Shown piece after piece: positions 33,298-44,759 of a stretch of DNA of 64,000 bases; position 1 is the first letter of the stretch; every line of letters begins with the position of its first letter. A program made the position numbers and the translations under genes. Source of the DNA: Viola odorata (lineage: Eukaryota; Streptophyta; Magnoliopsida; Malpighiales; Violaceae); contig OY829537.1 in NCBI GenBank assembly GCA_963691705.1, positions 23,126,078-23,190,077 of the forward strand. Reading direction: 5' to 3'. Below the pieces are notes generated by a model. The model did no database searches, was not told the origin of the DNA, and saw only the letters and a list, made by a program, of their open reading frames with translations.

Positions 33298-33340
33298 AAC
33301 GGTTGGTCTTGAGGAGATCACCACTATTCTCAGGAATTGA
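33298..33340 (+). pseudogene. Copia A gag, continuation after Copia B
   Basis: Directly after the AAGCA duplication the plus strand reads on in gag (LEEITT block, as in copia gag after the LLYGK motif). It then meets a stop at about 33340. It confirms where Copia B entered. Confidence 0.75.
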
Positions 33341-34400
33341 TGGTTGTTGAAACCATCAAAAATAAAATACTACAATTCACCATGCACATGTAAATAAAAA
33401 CAGTAGCAAGTGGCAAAAGAATCGTTCCACAGATATTTCAGGACAATTTCGATTTCTAAGTATGGCCAATTCGGTAACCGTGGTCAATACCAATAATGGG
33501 GTTTATGTTGCAATTAATTAAACAGAACGAAAAGGAACAAAAACAGTAAATAAATGGTTGATAAATGAACTCAATTGATGAGAAATTTCCAGTAAAGACT
33601 CATGTCGGATCATAATTCATACATGTTGATCATCGATGCAAGTGTTTTCAAAACCAAATTCATAGAAAAGCTATAGAGACCAGCGGTACTCTGAGCCTCC
33701 TGCTCTCCTCCTACCCAAGATTCCTAAGGCGGTACTCCTACTAGGATCCCTAACCTATCAATAGGTTTAAGGCGGTACTCATAATAAAGTTTAATTGATA
33801 GGTTTAAACACTGGGAGAGACTTTTCCCAATCTAGAAGAGAATTTCTTCTACTCCTATGAATCAGATTCTACCTTTTTTTCTAATTAGCTCGCAAACCAA
33901 TTAGTTGCCTGCAGATTCCTATCAATGATGTAGCATCCAACGTCTCTAAAAAAAGTTGTACTTGTTCAAATTAAAATCTAAAGTGATCAAGCTTAAATTA
34001 AATAAGAACAATTTGACATTTAATTAAAAAGAGTAAAAATATGAGCTTGGAATTTATAAAGCTTAATTTGATCTTACAGCAGACGAATCATGACCCTAGA
34101 GCCGTTACCAAGAATAAGGGAAATTAGCTATAACACGACATAATTAAATCAAACATAGAAATATGCATGAATTATGAAGAAAGAAATAAAATATGATAGA
34201 AAAACGAAACAGTAGCAGAACAGCGGTGAGGGAGAAGAGACTGACCTCCCTTCTGCCCAAGTTAGGTTTTTAATAAAATCCTACTCCAACTGCAATTCTT
34301 ATAAAATTGGATAAATCTAATTCAAATAGTCTTAATATCCTAATTAAAGTTTAGGCATTGCCTAGACTTGGTTAGTGTGGTGCAGACACACTAGGCCCTT
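33341..34400. other. unclassified ~1-kb insertion or replacement inside Copia A
   Basis: The copia protease, integrase and RT expected here are missing. Instead there is non-coding DNA with GGCGGTACTC repeated near 33685-33780 and several short A-rich runs. Its general look is like the 50112-51650 insertion. I see no clear termini or target duplication. Confidence 0.4.
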
Positions 34401-34440
34401 AGGGGCATTGGCAAGTCAGTGATGATGTATTTTAGAGTTG

Positions 34441-34473
34441 ATGATGGAAGAGATTTCAAGCCAAGGTGGAGAT
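34441..34473 (+). pseudogene. Copia A polyprotein C-terminus and polypurine tract
   Basis: The plus strand reads MMEEISSQGGD, a usual end of copia polyproteins, into the LTR. CCAAGGTGGAGAT (34461-34473) is the polypurine tract. Confidence 0.7.
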
Positions 34474-34908
34474 TGTTAAATATTGACTTGAAATATTAAA
34501 TATATGCCCAAGTTATGTCGGCCCACAAATGTCCTAATTCTATTAGGACTTGTATTACATGTACTATAAGGTTAAAGTCATGTAGGAATATTCTATATTT
34601 GTCATACATGTATTAGGAATTTGTGGCTGAGTAGAATTAGGAGATTGTAGCCTAAAGGATTCTAAGAGAGTTTAGAATACTTCCATGAGGTGTATAAATA
34701 GGGGTCCTATGGTATTGGTTTTTCACAAGTTGTACTTTGTATTTTGATCATCATAGTGAATTTTTCTCTAGCTTGCTCATGGTTTTTTACCTGAAAAGGT
34801 TTTCCACGTAAAAACAAACTATTCTTTCACTCTTCCTCACTCCTTTACTTTAGAGTTTTTTATTGTATAGGTTGATTCAAAAATACATAAGGTCAATTAT
34901 TTACAATA
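34474..34908 (+). repeat. Copia A 3' LTR
   Basis: Begins TGTTAAATATT and ends ACAATA (the terminal CA has mutated to TA). It is followed by ATATT at 34909-34913. It has a TATA box at 34693-34700. Confidence 0.9.
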
Positions 34909-34913
34909 ATATT

Positions 34914-36480
34914 TGGTTATTTATGAAGAAAAAAAAGACATGGATATTATGAAACCATGCTATCAACTAATTTGATGAATGGTATTTAATTATTTTGTTT
35001 GTATAGCTCACTATTTGTATATGTAAGCATAGTAGCTAAGCTCTCACAATTATCATTCTCTACCAACTCTGTGTTTTGGTCATGCAATGACTCAGTACCA
35101 GATGAACGGGGAAGGTCGAAATTATCATGCCTCCCGCAACGGTTCACACCTCAATTATCGTTAAAAACTAAAAAAATTGATATTCTATTTGTGTAGAACA
35201 ACTACTAACAAGTTGCACCTACTCAAAAACTCAAAATTTAGCGTTCAATATCACCGTTACTAACACATATTCATCCACACAAGCCCTCTTATTTTTTTCT
35301 CCCTAAATAATAACTCTCACTGTCTAAATTTCTTTCACTTTCAGAATCTCCTTACACCTCATAACTTTACCCACGAGTTACTCATAACTAGACTATATAA
35401 CTAATCTCTAATATCGTTCTCAGAAAAACTCAAAACTCTCTCATGTCACTCACAGTACCGCCATAGATATCTCATCCACCAATCTATCAGCTTGTCTCCA
35501 TTTAAGTTCAAGAATACAACTTTTGAATACCACCCTCGTTAGTACGGAGTATTAAATAAAGATTAAAAAAACAAAAACTGATATTTTAATATTTGCTATG
35601 AGTAGACCGGAGGGATAAAGAGTCCGCTAGGGAGATGAAAAAAAGGTTGCTTTAAACCTAAATTTTGTTTGGCAATAGAATATACGACTCAATCTATAAG
35701 AAATTCTCTCTATAATACTAGAGAATAGATAGAGAGGGAAATTTGAACAATATCAAAAACAAGAATAACAATATTCTTAGGGATCCAAACAAGGTAAATC
35801 TAGTCTTTTTTGTTTCATGTTTTAATATATTGTGACGAAATCAATAATTGTGTTTGTTGTAATTTATTCTTTCTCTTTTTCTTTCAAAATTTCATAAATT
35901 CTGAAAATCACATCAAATCCGGATAAATTTAAATTGTACGATAACTCTCTTAATATATATTTCAGCTTAAAATTCTCGAATCGGATCATTTAACTAATCC
36001 CAACCAAATTTTCACTATAATTAAAAATGATTGCTTGTGTAAATCATTAAAAGTAAAAATGAAAAGTATAGAGGAATGAAAAGTTTGACCAGTTTTAGTT
36101 TGTAACCGCTAGACATAATACTTATCCGCACTCAAATTACCAGAAGGAGACAAGAGAGCAGAAGCCGTAAAGCTAAAGCTAAAATTGAGCCGACGACTGA
36201 AGAGAAAAGAGAGTATGATGATCGATCTAGATATTGATATACAGATAAATATCTAAATATCTGTCGTTCTTGCATGGAGAGAGAGAGAGAGAGGTGAAGT
36301 TTCCTAAAAAACGAAACAAATGCGTTATCTGTCGTTTATCTAAATATATTTTACCCCACAACAGCATCACCACCCTCCTCCTTCCCATGCTCTCCCCTGC
36401 ATCAAAATAAAAGAAAAACCCATTAGTCACGACGGAATAACGCATCTCAATCCTTACTTTGATTAGATCACCACTCTCTT
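34914..36480. other. intergenic DNA upstream of the MAP kinase gene
   Basis: No supported gene. A (GA)n run is at about 36277-36292. Confidence 0.55.
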
Positions 36481-36781
36481 CTGTCCTTCATTTTCACTCT
36501 ATATATATCTAACATAACAAGACGTGTAATTTACTCTCCATTTTTACTGTTTTACCATCTAAATTGTTCTTTTTTGTGGTTCATTGCGATGAGAGTGTGA
36601 GTATGTGGTTCATAGCTTAAAGGAGAATTTTAGGTGGGGAAAGAGGAAAAGAAGGAAAAACTATAAGTGGGTCTTTTTAAAATATCATCTCTTTATTGAG
36701 TAGGTGGTGGAAAAGCAGAGAGGGAGAATAACATAACAGCAAGGAAGGAGGCGATCAGTTAAAGATCCAAGATTGCGGCAA

Positions 36782-37049
36782 GTAAGTATCAGTTCTGGTC
36801 CCTTTCTTTCATTTCTTTAGTCTATATTATGACTCCTTCTTGATTGGATCTTTGCATCATTTGTTTATTGTGAGTATATGTTGTGTTTTTTATGAAATTT
36901 GGTTACTTGGTCGCATTACTTGCTATAATTGGTAAGTGGGTTTTGGTTGTTTTATATGGAATTGGAGTTATTGGGCTGGGTTTGATGAAATGTGTATGGA
37001 AGTGAGAATTTTGTATGAATTTTAAAGATTCTGTAATCTGAATTTGCAG
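36782..37049 (+). other. probable intron in the MAP kinase 5' leader
   Basis: Donor AA|GTAAGTATC at 36782 and acceptor TTTGCAG at 37049, five bases before the start codon. The intron is T-rich. Leader introns directly before the ATG are common in plant genes. Inferred from splice signals only. Confidence 0.65.
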
Positions 37050-37053
37050 GGAA

Positions 37054-39446
37054 ATGGCGACTATGGTGGAGCCTCCGAACGGGGTTAGGCCTCCAGGAAA
37101 GCATTATTACTCAATGTGGCAAACTTTGTTTGAGATTGATACCAAATATGTGCCAATTAAGCCTATAGGGAGGGGAGCGTATGGTGTTGTTTGCTCTTCG
37201 ATTAACAGGGAAACAAATGAGAAAGTTGCCATTAAGAAAATCAACAACGTGTTTGAGAACAAGATCGATGCTTTGAGGACCTTGAGAGAGCTGAAACTTC
37301 TCAGGCATATTCAGCATGAAAATGTGATTTCTTTGAAGGATGTTATGATGCCTATTCACAGATTGAGTTTTAAAGATGTGTATCTGGTTTATGACCTCAT
37401 GGATACAGACTTGCATCAAATTATTAAGTCTTCACAGCCGCTGTCCAATGATCATAGCAAATACTTTCTATTTCAGGTACTCCTGGTTCCAGCACTATGA
37501 AAGCACGTTTCCTTTCCATCATGTTTCTGATGTGAATTTCATGCTCGTGTAGTGCATTCTCTATTTGGAAAAATGTGGGGTTATTAGAATTCACATATGC
37601 ATTTCCACACAGAATCTGATGTCTTGCTTCACACCCTTATTTTGATTTGATTCTTTGTTTGATGACAAAGAATCCTCTTGCTTGGACACTCGTTAATATG
37701 TGAGGACTCAAACCCTGTTTAGTCAAGTAGAGAGCATATCCCCACTTAACCAACTAGTTGTGCGCCTCGGGAGGTTCACCCTTTTCTTGATGCTAGTTTT
37801 TACCGTTTCATAGAGGAGTGTTCATTGGTCTGATAATAAACTTCATTTAAAAGAGAAATGATGCACCTCACTGTGAAATGTTCCCCATGTCTAGCTTTTT
37901 ATTTTTAATTTTTTTTTGTACCAAAATTCACTGTCTGCATGAGTCTTTAAATGACGAGTATTGCATCTCAATCTACCACATAAGATTTATGAGAAAAATG
38001 CACACTTTCATGTAGGCAATTACCATATGATAGTTTTGTGGTGCTATGTTCGGTCATTGCAAGGGGTTCAATCAGAGATAATGAGACCGTGTTGCCGTTT
38101 ATTGTTTAAAGTTAGACTAGTTACTCTCACCTATTGATTGCCAGATGATTATTCTGAGGCCTTCAGAAATTGTCCCTTCCCTCCGTTTTTTGTGGTGTGT
38201 TACGGAGAATTGATGAGCAATTTGTGGACTTCTCTTAAATTTAAGTTGGGATGTTGATAGACCTGCATCTTTATTCGTTATCTCACAATGTAAATGAGAT
38301 AGCAACCACTCACGATCATAGAGTGAGAGCACAGGGGAGGGACATAGTATTCATTTTAATTAACAAAGAAAAAACACTCTTACTTTGGTTACTAGGGAAA
38401 TCCCTTTTTCATGTTTTCATTCCTTGTTCTGTCTTCGCTTGGTTTTCGACCCTCAGTTTTCAATGGAGGAACTTGAGTGCACTATTGTTGTAAATTGATT
38501 CCCAAGATATGGTTGAACCTAGTCTAAGCAATGACAAGGTAAAGCTTATATCGCTAGTTGCAACACTTCTGCCATGCTGATGATACATGAGCGCTGCGCT
38601 AACTAGACTTGACTAGCATGCTTTAAAACTGTAATGTATTTTCAAACTTAAATAAAGATAATGCACGTTGTGTAGCTTTTTGCCTTGGGTGATTTTCAAA
38701 CTAATAGTTCTCTTTCAGATTTTGTCATGAGACTTGCTAATCTTCTGTATTTTCAGTTGCTGCGAGGGCTAAATTATCTTCACTCAGCTAACATTCTTCA
38801 TCGGGACTTGAAACCTGGAAATCTCCTCGTCAATGCAAACTGTGACTTGAAGATATGTGATTTTGGACTAGCCCGAACCAGCAGAGGGGATGAGCAATTC
38901 ATGACTGAGTATGTCGTCACGCGCTGGTATCGTGCTCCAGAGCTGCTCCTTTGCTGTGATAATTATGGAACCTCCATCGACGTCTGGTCTGTAGGATGTA
39001 TTTTTGCTGAGATTCTTGGCCGCAAACCCATTTTTCCTGGAACAGAGTGCCTCAACCAGCTTAAGTTAATCATCAATGTCCTCGGCAGCCAAACGGACGA
39101 GGATATTGAGTTCATTGATAACCCAAAAGCAAGAAGGTTCATCAAAACACTTCCCTACACTAGGGGAGCAAACCTTTCCCATCTATACCCTCAAGCTGAT
39201 CCCTTAGCCATTGACTTGTTGCGAAGGATGCTCGTGTTCGATCCAACGAAGAGAATTACAGTGACAGAAGCGCTTATGCATCCTTACTTGTCAGGCCTGT
39301 ATGATCCAAGAGGCAACGTGCCTGCTCAGGTACCAATCAATCTGGACATAGATGACAATGTCGGAGAGCATATGATTCGGGAGATGATGTGGAATGAGAT
39401 ACTTCATTACCACCCCGAGATTGTAGTGCCAAGTGCGTATGTATAA
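37054..39446 (+). CDS. MPK7-like: group C mitogen-activated protein kinase, MPK7-like (370 aa)
   Basis: Exons 37054-37476 and 38757-39446. The intron 37477-38756 has donor CAG|GTACTC and acceptor TTTTCAG|TT and is phase 0. The protein is 370 aa; Arabidopsis MPK7 is about 368. It opens with the group C signature [20 protein letters not shown]. Kinase landmarks: P-loop GRGAYG (39-44), catalytic Lys61 in [13 protein letters not shown] (156-163, catalytic Asp158), DFG (176-178), and the activation motif T191-E192-Y193 in [10 protein letters not shown], phosphorylated by MAP kinase kinases. All key residues are present, so it should be an active serine/threonine kinase of the cytosol/nucleus. Group C members (MPK1/2/7/14) act with MKK3 in stress and hormone signalling. 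A read-through into the intron would end after a few codons. It might be an MPK1/2 orthologue, but the N-terminus favours MPK7. Confidence 0.95.
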
Positions 39447-42400
39447 TAATGCTCCAAAGTCCAAACCATGTTATGTTCTGTTTGCTTCATTACATTTGTC
39501 TGTGAAATAGTAGTTCTTATAATTTCCATAGAGAACCATGGTATTAAAATGTGCTGTTTAAGCCTAGAGTGATTGTACTAAGATTTTGTTTTCAAAATTA
39601 TGGTTATTAGTTTGAGCAAATCCTGTAAATTATAAATATTTTGCTGTTTGTTTATAGTTTATTTCTGGTGTAGTGGTTGTGAATGTTCTTGAGCTAATCT
39701 TGATTCTTGCATGCATCAAGATGAAGTCTTAAAGTCTAAGGCAGCAGACCATTCATGCCAAATTTAGGTTATTCACAAACAATTATGTATTCGCATGAGT
39801 TGTCATATCAGTAAAGTGATGTGGAGAATCCCTCGCTCATGCGGAGGATCTACTCGTTTATTAAAAGGATGCAAACAATAGCAATCAAGCTGCATTAATG
39901 GAGATTTGTTCCTGGGATCACTCCTATGTGATCAACAGAATAGGATGGAGCTGCAATTTAACAATTTAATATACACAATACTCTCAATTAAATTATTAAA
40001 TTGTGTATATTTATCGTAGTAATAATTTAATTTAAATATATATGCTAGTTATTATTATTATTATTATTTATTACTACGATAAGATTATGTCAGTATTTCA
40101 AGTCTCCTTGTGACAACATATGACTCTCACATGAACCGCGTTACTGTTATTGACATTGTTACTGCTCGGGTCCTTCTTTCTTTTCTTTTCTTTTTTGATA
40201 AGTTTATTAGGCATTTTCGAAGCATGATGTGCATAGTATTTCGGATGTAGTTTAACTTTTAAATCAATAAATTCCTATGTATAGCAAAAATAGATTTAAA
40301 AAAAATGGTAAAATTACAGTTGCATCTCTATCATAAATCAGGATAGTCATTACATGGACAATTGTAGGATCTCGTAGACATGTACTAAATTAAGATAAAC
40401 TAATAATAAAATACTATTCAATACAAAACTAAAAAAGGGCAAAAAATGCTAGGCCACCAAATTATATCTAACTTGTCAATTGCACAATTTTAACAATTCA
40501 ATTATAAATTTTACTTAACTTTCATGCACGTCACACATAAATATTAAGTATATACATCTTGATGCAAAATAAAGTAAAATTAATCATCATTTTATTTTTA
40601 ATATCAAATATTAATAATAAATGAAGTAAAAAAATATAAAAATAATAAAATAGAATAGAATAAAACTAGTTACCTTTATATTTTTACGGTTTTCTTTCTT
40701 ATCAAAAAGGAAAAGGCAAAACAACGAAGAAAGAACAGAATTCTGTGCAAAGAATGGTCATGCCAGTTGGGATTCACTACTAATCTGTTCATGCCACCAA
40801 ACAAGCGCATGTGCACTGCTGACCAACAGGATCTTCTTGTCCGATCTCCTACGTGAAATGTCCAGATCCTTCCTTCTCTTTTCTAGTATGTAATGCGCGC
40901 CAAAGCGATAGAACTATAAGCTCTGTTTCTCGGAAGAAATGTTACTTTCTTTCCGGGAATTATTTTCTCGGAAGAGTAATCCTATAGAATAACCGATAAG
41001 AATATTAAATTATTATGTTTAGTTGGTATGTAGATCTTTAGAAAAGTGATATTTTTTATGTTTATTTTATACTCTAAATTTTTACGAGAAAATAAGAAAA
41101 CTTACTAATTTATTCTCAAATAATAAATACTTATTTTACTCAATTTAATTATATTTAAGATTATTTTTTATAAGTGTATTACTGATAATAAATTTGAAAT
41201 ATTTGCCTAGTTAAAGAAGATTAATTATTTTTTAGTTATATTTTCTTCATTATTTAGTAAATTTTAACTAAACATTTGTAAAACACAACGTATCTACTTT
41301 TCACATTAAATTTGATATTATGGTAGCGTTTGTTTGACGAAATGTTATTTTCTCCTTTAGAATCACTCTCACGGAAGAGTAATACCTAGGAGAGTAATTG
41401 AAGGAAAAGTTAGTTTTTTACATTTGGTTAGGATTTAAAATTCACAAAAAAGTATTATTTTTGTGTTTATTTTATACTCGGAAATCCCAAAGAAAAGTAA
41501 GAACAATTATTATTTTATCCTTAAATAACAATAATTATTTAATTATTTTAAATACAATACAAAATAAATATTTTTAACTTATTCTAAAATATAATACAGT
41601 TAAAAATAATATTATGCAAATAAGATATTTAATAAAAGTTAAATTAATAAATAAAATAAAAAATAATAATGAGAAAATGTTGAGTGTAAACTCATTTTAA
41701 AAAAAATTTATTATAGACGTGGCATGTGGCACATGAATGAATAGCAAAAGTAATAAGGAGTATGAATTTATTAAGTATATTAAAAAAAAACAAGGGTCTT
41801 TATCTAGAAGCCGAATTTGACCACAAGAATAGTTACATTGTGAATTTGATTTGGTTTGCAGCGGCAGCTAACTATTAGATATACATTTAGTAAAAACTAA
41901 GCCTTCAAAAAGGTATCATTTACAAGTGTGCTAGGCTGCTAGCTGTTGTATTGTGACTTAAGGTGTGTAGTAGGGGATGGACCATTGACCAGTAGTATAG
42001 AGCTATTTTCTTCTTTCTTAAGTTAAAAAAAGGTTTTTAAAAAGAGGAGTGGAAAAAGGTTGACTACTGGAAATCGATCAGTACTTTGGTTGCTTTTGTT
42101 TTTCATGTCTTTCCATGTACGTGCACCAAAAGAGAGAAAAGATTTTGATTCTAGTATTGAATAATAATGTGGCACACTACTAGCCACTCACTAACCCCAC
42201 CAGCAGTCGGCACTGAATTACTTTTTAATATGAATTTAATTAACAATCTCGGTGATAATTAAACACTAAACTTTTTCCTACAAATTAGGGTATTAATTGG
42301 CTAATATATTACGAATTCGGTTTCTCTAATTTGAGTAATTTTTTCTTTAATGGTCTAAGGAGTGTTGGTCAATTAAGGTAATTGGAATTGGGATCAATTA

Positions 42401-43495
42401 TTAGGATAAATTATGGAATATTTTAGCACAATTTTAGGTCATTCAATGATGGAATTTACAAATTACTTATCAAGATTTCGAGGATAGTTATGTCAAAAAA
42501 ACAACATCTTAATTACTTTTTTATTTTTTGTTGCTGAATAAAAAAAAGACAAGTAATATACTTTTTTCGGACTCTAATAAATGACGTTTTGAAACCGAAG
42601 ACGGGAATTAAGGTAATGATTAGTGAAAATATTTTTAATATTAATCAAGCATCTCTTTTTTATATTAAATAAACTGACCAATAATCATTTTTCTCCATCC
42701 TTCATATTGAATAAAGTAATCATAAACTACATAGAAAATTACAAAATGTCCTAAAATGTCATTTAAAAGAACTCAAAGAGAGGAGAACGGAAGGAACAGT
42801 TCTTAAAAAAGAAATCTTTTTTAAAATTATATGATACTAATGATACTAAAAATAGCTAACTCTAATCTAAAAAAAATTACTTGTTACTAATAAAAAATCA
42901 AAATCACACTTTTAACCAAAATCTAAGAAAATTATGTTAGGAAAATCCAATTATTTTTATTTCAGCATCGATCCTTAAATATAATTAAATAAAATACTCA
43001 AAACACCCTAATGGCTAATGCAATGCAGCATCGATCCTTACATATAATGAAATAAAATACTAATAATTAATTTGTCTCCATATTGTTCTTTTGTGAATGA
43101 TTTTTTTTGGCTAGAATATTATAGCAACAAAAAGAAGAAGAAAACAAAGTTTTTTTTGGTATTCACACGATCAAGCCACTATAATAAAGCTGTGATTTAA
43201 TAAAATCATATAAAGCAACTTTTGTTTAAATGCTCATCACAATAAAATTGCTATTGTGGTTGGGCAACGGTTGACTAATTAAGAGGTTAATTAGAAAGAT
43301 GTAGTAGTGATATAGGTCATATATGCATGATTCAAATTCTTAATTCTTAATTCTTAATTAGATAGTATATAATATGATCGATCATATTCCTCTAAATATA
43401 AAGTAATACGAATAATAATAACAACACATTTAGCTTTTAGGGACCATATATTTAAATAATGGTCTTAAACCTAAAAATTAAAAATATAATATATA
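39447..43495. other. AT-rich intergenic spacer
   Basis: No supported gene. It holds a small inverted repeat around 40009-40084. Two similar diverged segments at about 40900-41000 and 41330-41400 contain CTCGGAAGAGTAAT and CACGGAAGAGTAAT and may be old MITE copies. Confidence 0.5.
40009..40084. repeat. short inverted repeat (TTATCGTAGTAATAA)
   Basis: TATCGTAGTAATAA near 40012 is repeated inverted as TTATTACTACGATA near 40068. A (TTA)n run lies in the loop. It is MITE-like or a fold-back relic. Confidence 0.6.
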
Positions 43496-43499
43496 ATAA

Positions 43500-43740
43500 T
43501 AGGATTTGGCTGATGCAAGTCAGAGAGAGGCAGGAACGAGATTGTAACTGTTCCCTGCAGGCACCAGAGAGTCGTCTGCCACAGATTAAAAGAGGCATGT
43601 GCCGTTGTACGGCAGGTTTTACAACCCGATCCAGCAACTGCACAATTCTACCTCGCTATAGTTGAACTGTTGACATCCACCTTCTCCAAGGCATGAGGCC
43701 TCATCAACTCCGAATCTGTCCGACCGCAGTGAACCGGTGA
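43500..43740. other. GC-richer island of unknown nature
   Basis: About 240 bp of balanced composition in a very AT-rich spacer. It contains small hairpins (TGCCGT/ACGGCA near 43600; GCAGGAAC/GTTCCCTGC near 43530-43558). No known RNA or protein family was recognised. Confidence 0.35.
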
Positions 43741-44143
43741 CATATGAACCTAAAACTGGTTCGGTTCAATTCAGTATTCTGGACTAAAAATGCGGTTGGT
43801 TGGACCAGAAAGAAAACAATTAGGTTTGATTCCGAAATTTTATTATTTTAGAATTTTAAGTTAAGTTATATATATTAATTTTCATAACTTCATTAATTCC
43901 GTAGTAAATTTGGATTAGATTTGAATCATCTGATTGAGCCATTAACTAATTAATCAAATTACTCAAATAGTCTCCGAAACGGGGAGCTTGTACTTATAGT
44001 GAAGCATTATCATTTTCCCGCGTGCTGATAAACCACACCCATGACCCAACATCAACAACTTGACATGTTCCCCCCGTTTTTTAATCCATCCCAAATACCA
44101 AATTCTCCACAAGCATCTTTAATCTTTCCTGCTTTTCATGTTC

Positions 44144-44150
44144 TATAAAT
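44144..44150 (+). promoter_or_regulatory. candidate TATA box of the bZIP gene
   Basis: TATAAAT, about 290 bp before the SC-uORF. It is followed by pyrimidine-rich leader DNA. A second candidate, TATAGATA, is at 44251-44258. Confidence 0.45.
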
Positions 44151-44402
44151 TCCACTGCCAATACCCACAGAAAACCTCTTCTCCTTCTTATCCTCAATCT
44201 ACCTATCCCTTACAATTCCAGCCTCCTCCCTTTCTTTTTTACCCTCTTTTTATAGATAAGCCTATCAGAATCAGGTCCTAAACCCCTGTACTTCGTATTC
44301 CTGTTCAGTTTCTCCTCTTTTCTTCAAGAAATTCAAGAAAACCTTTCCTTTCGCTCTCTGTCCTTTCTCTATTATTACTTAATCAATCTGAAAAACTCTT
44401 TG

Positions 44403-44456
44403 ATGCTTCACATCTTGTTCTTGATATTTGAGACTCATGTCTCCTGTACTCAGTGA
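44403..44456 (+). CDS. upstream ORF 1 of the bZIP gene (17 aa)
   Basis: ATG at 44403, TGA at 44454-44456. It overlaps the first 20 nt of the SC-uORF in another frame. Initiation here would hinder access to the SC-uORF start. Whether it is translated is unknown. Confidence 0.5.
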   Translation: MLHILFLIFETHVSCTQ

Positions 44457-44589
44457 GATCCTCCTCTCTGGTTTCATGATAAACTCCACCCTCCGCCGCA
44501 GGACCCACCTTGTTCAATCCTTCTCAGTCGTCTTCCTCTACTGGTTCTATAACTTCTCATTAACAACTCTCCCTCTACTGGTTCTATAA
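44437..44589 (+). CDS. sucrose-control (SC) upstream ORF of the bZIP gene (50 aa)
   Basis: Frame 44437-44589. It carries the conserved SC-peptide of plant S1-group bZIP leaders: LSEILLSGFMINSTLRRRTH then LVQSFSVVFLYWFY. In the family this nascent peptide stalls the ribosome when sucrose is high and so represses the main ORF. The conserved text is intact. The C-terminus is odd: family peptides, as I recall them, end shortly after the YWFYxFS block at about 41-42 aa, whereas this one continues LTTLPLLVL to residue 50. The tail is read across a 37-bp tandem duplication that also supplies the stop codon. Stalling depends on the distance to the stop, so sugar control may be changed. Confidence 0.9.
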   Translation: MSPVLSEILLSGFMINSTLRRRTHLVQSFSVVFLYWFYNFSLTTLPLLVL

Positions 44590-44609
44590 CTTCTCATTAA
44601 CAATTCTCC
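44536..44609 (+). repeat. 37-bp tandem duplication at the SC-uORF 3' end
   Basis: CTCTACTGGTTCTATAACTT and the following 17 bp occur at 44536-44572 and again at 44573-44609 with one substitution (AACTCT against AATTCT). An 8-bp start of a third copy follows. As 37 is not a multiple of three, the second copy is read out of frame. Confidence 0.95.
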
Positions 44610-44759
44610 CTCTACTTAGACCCTACCCATCTTCTAGAAACCAATCTCAAAACAAAATCAATACCTGAAATCATCTTTTTCCAATAGATCATTACCTGGG
44701 TCCTGTCCTAAATCAATCACCAAACAATATTTTCTTTTAGTATTTTCGTCGAACACCTT

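Larger units (their letters stand above)
3895..34908 (+). mobile_element. Copia A: Ty1/copia LTR retrotransposon, outermost element, broken by nested insertions
   Basis: Two related LTRs, 3895-4310 and 34474-34908, are flanked by a perfect 5-bp duplication, ATATT, at 3890-3894 and 34909-34913. In order it has the 5' LTR, a tRNA-iMet-type primer site, the start of gag, the inserted Copia B (4884-33292), the next codons of gag (from 33298), about 1 kb of unrelated sequence replacing most of pol, the extreme C-terminal codons with a polypurine tract, and the 3' LTR. The LTRs differ at roughly 8-10% of sites by eye plus a ~19-bp indel, so this is the oldest copy of the nest. It cannot encode a working polyprotein. 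Confidence 0.9.

Noticed and set aside
43459..43665. Small protein gene or microRNA precursor in the GC island
   Set aside because: No conserved miRNA sequence recognised, hairpins are too short, and the frame has no recognisable domain.
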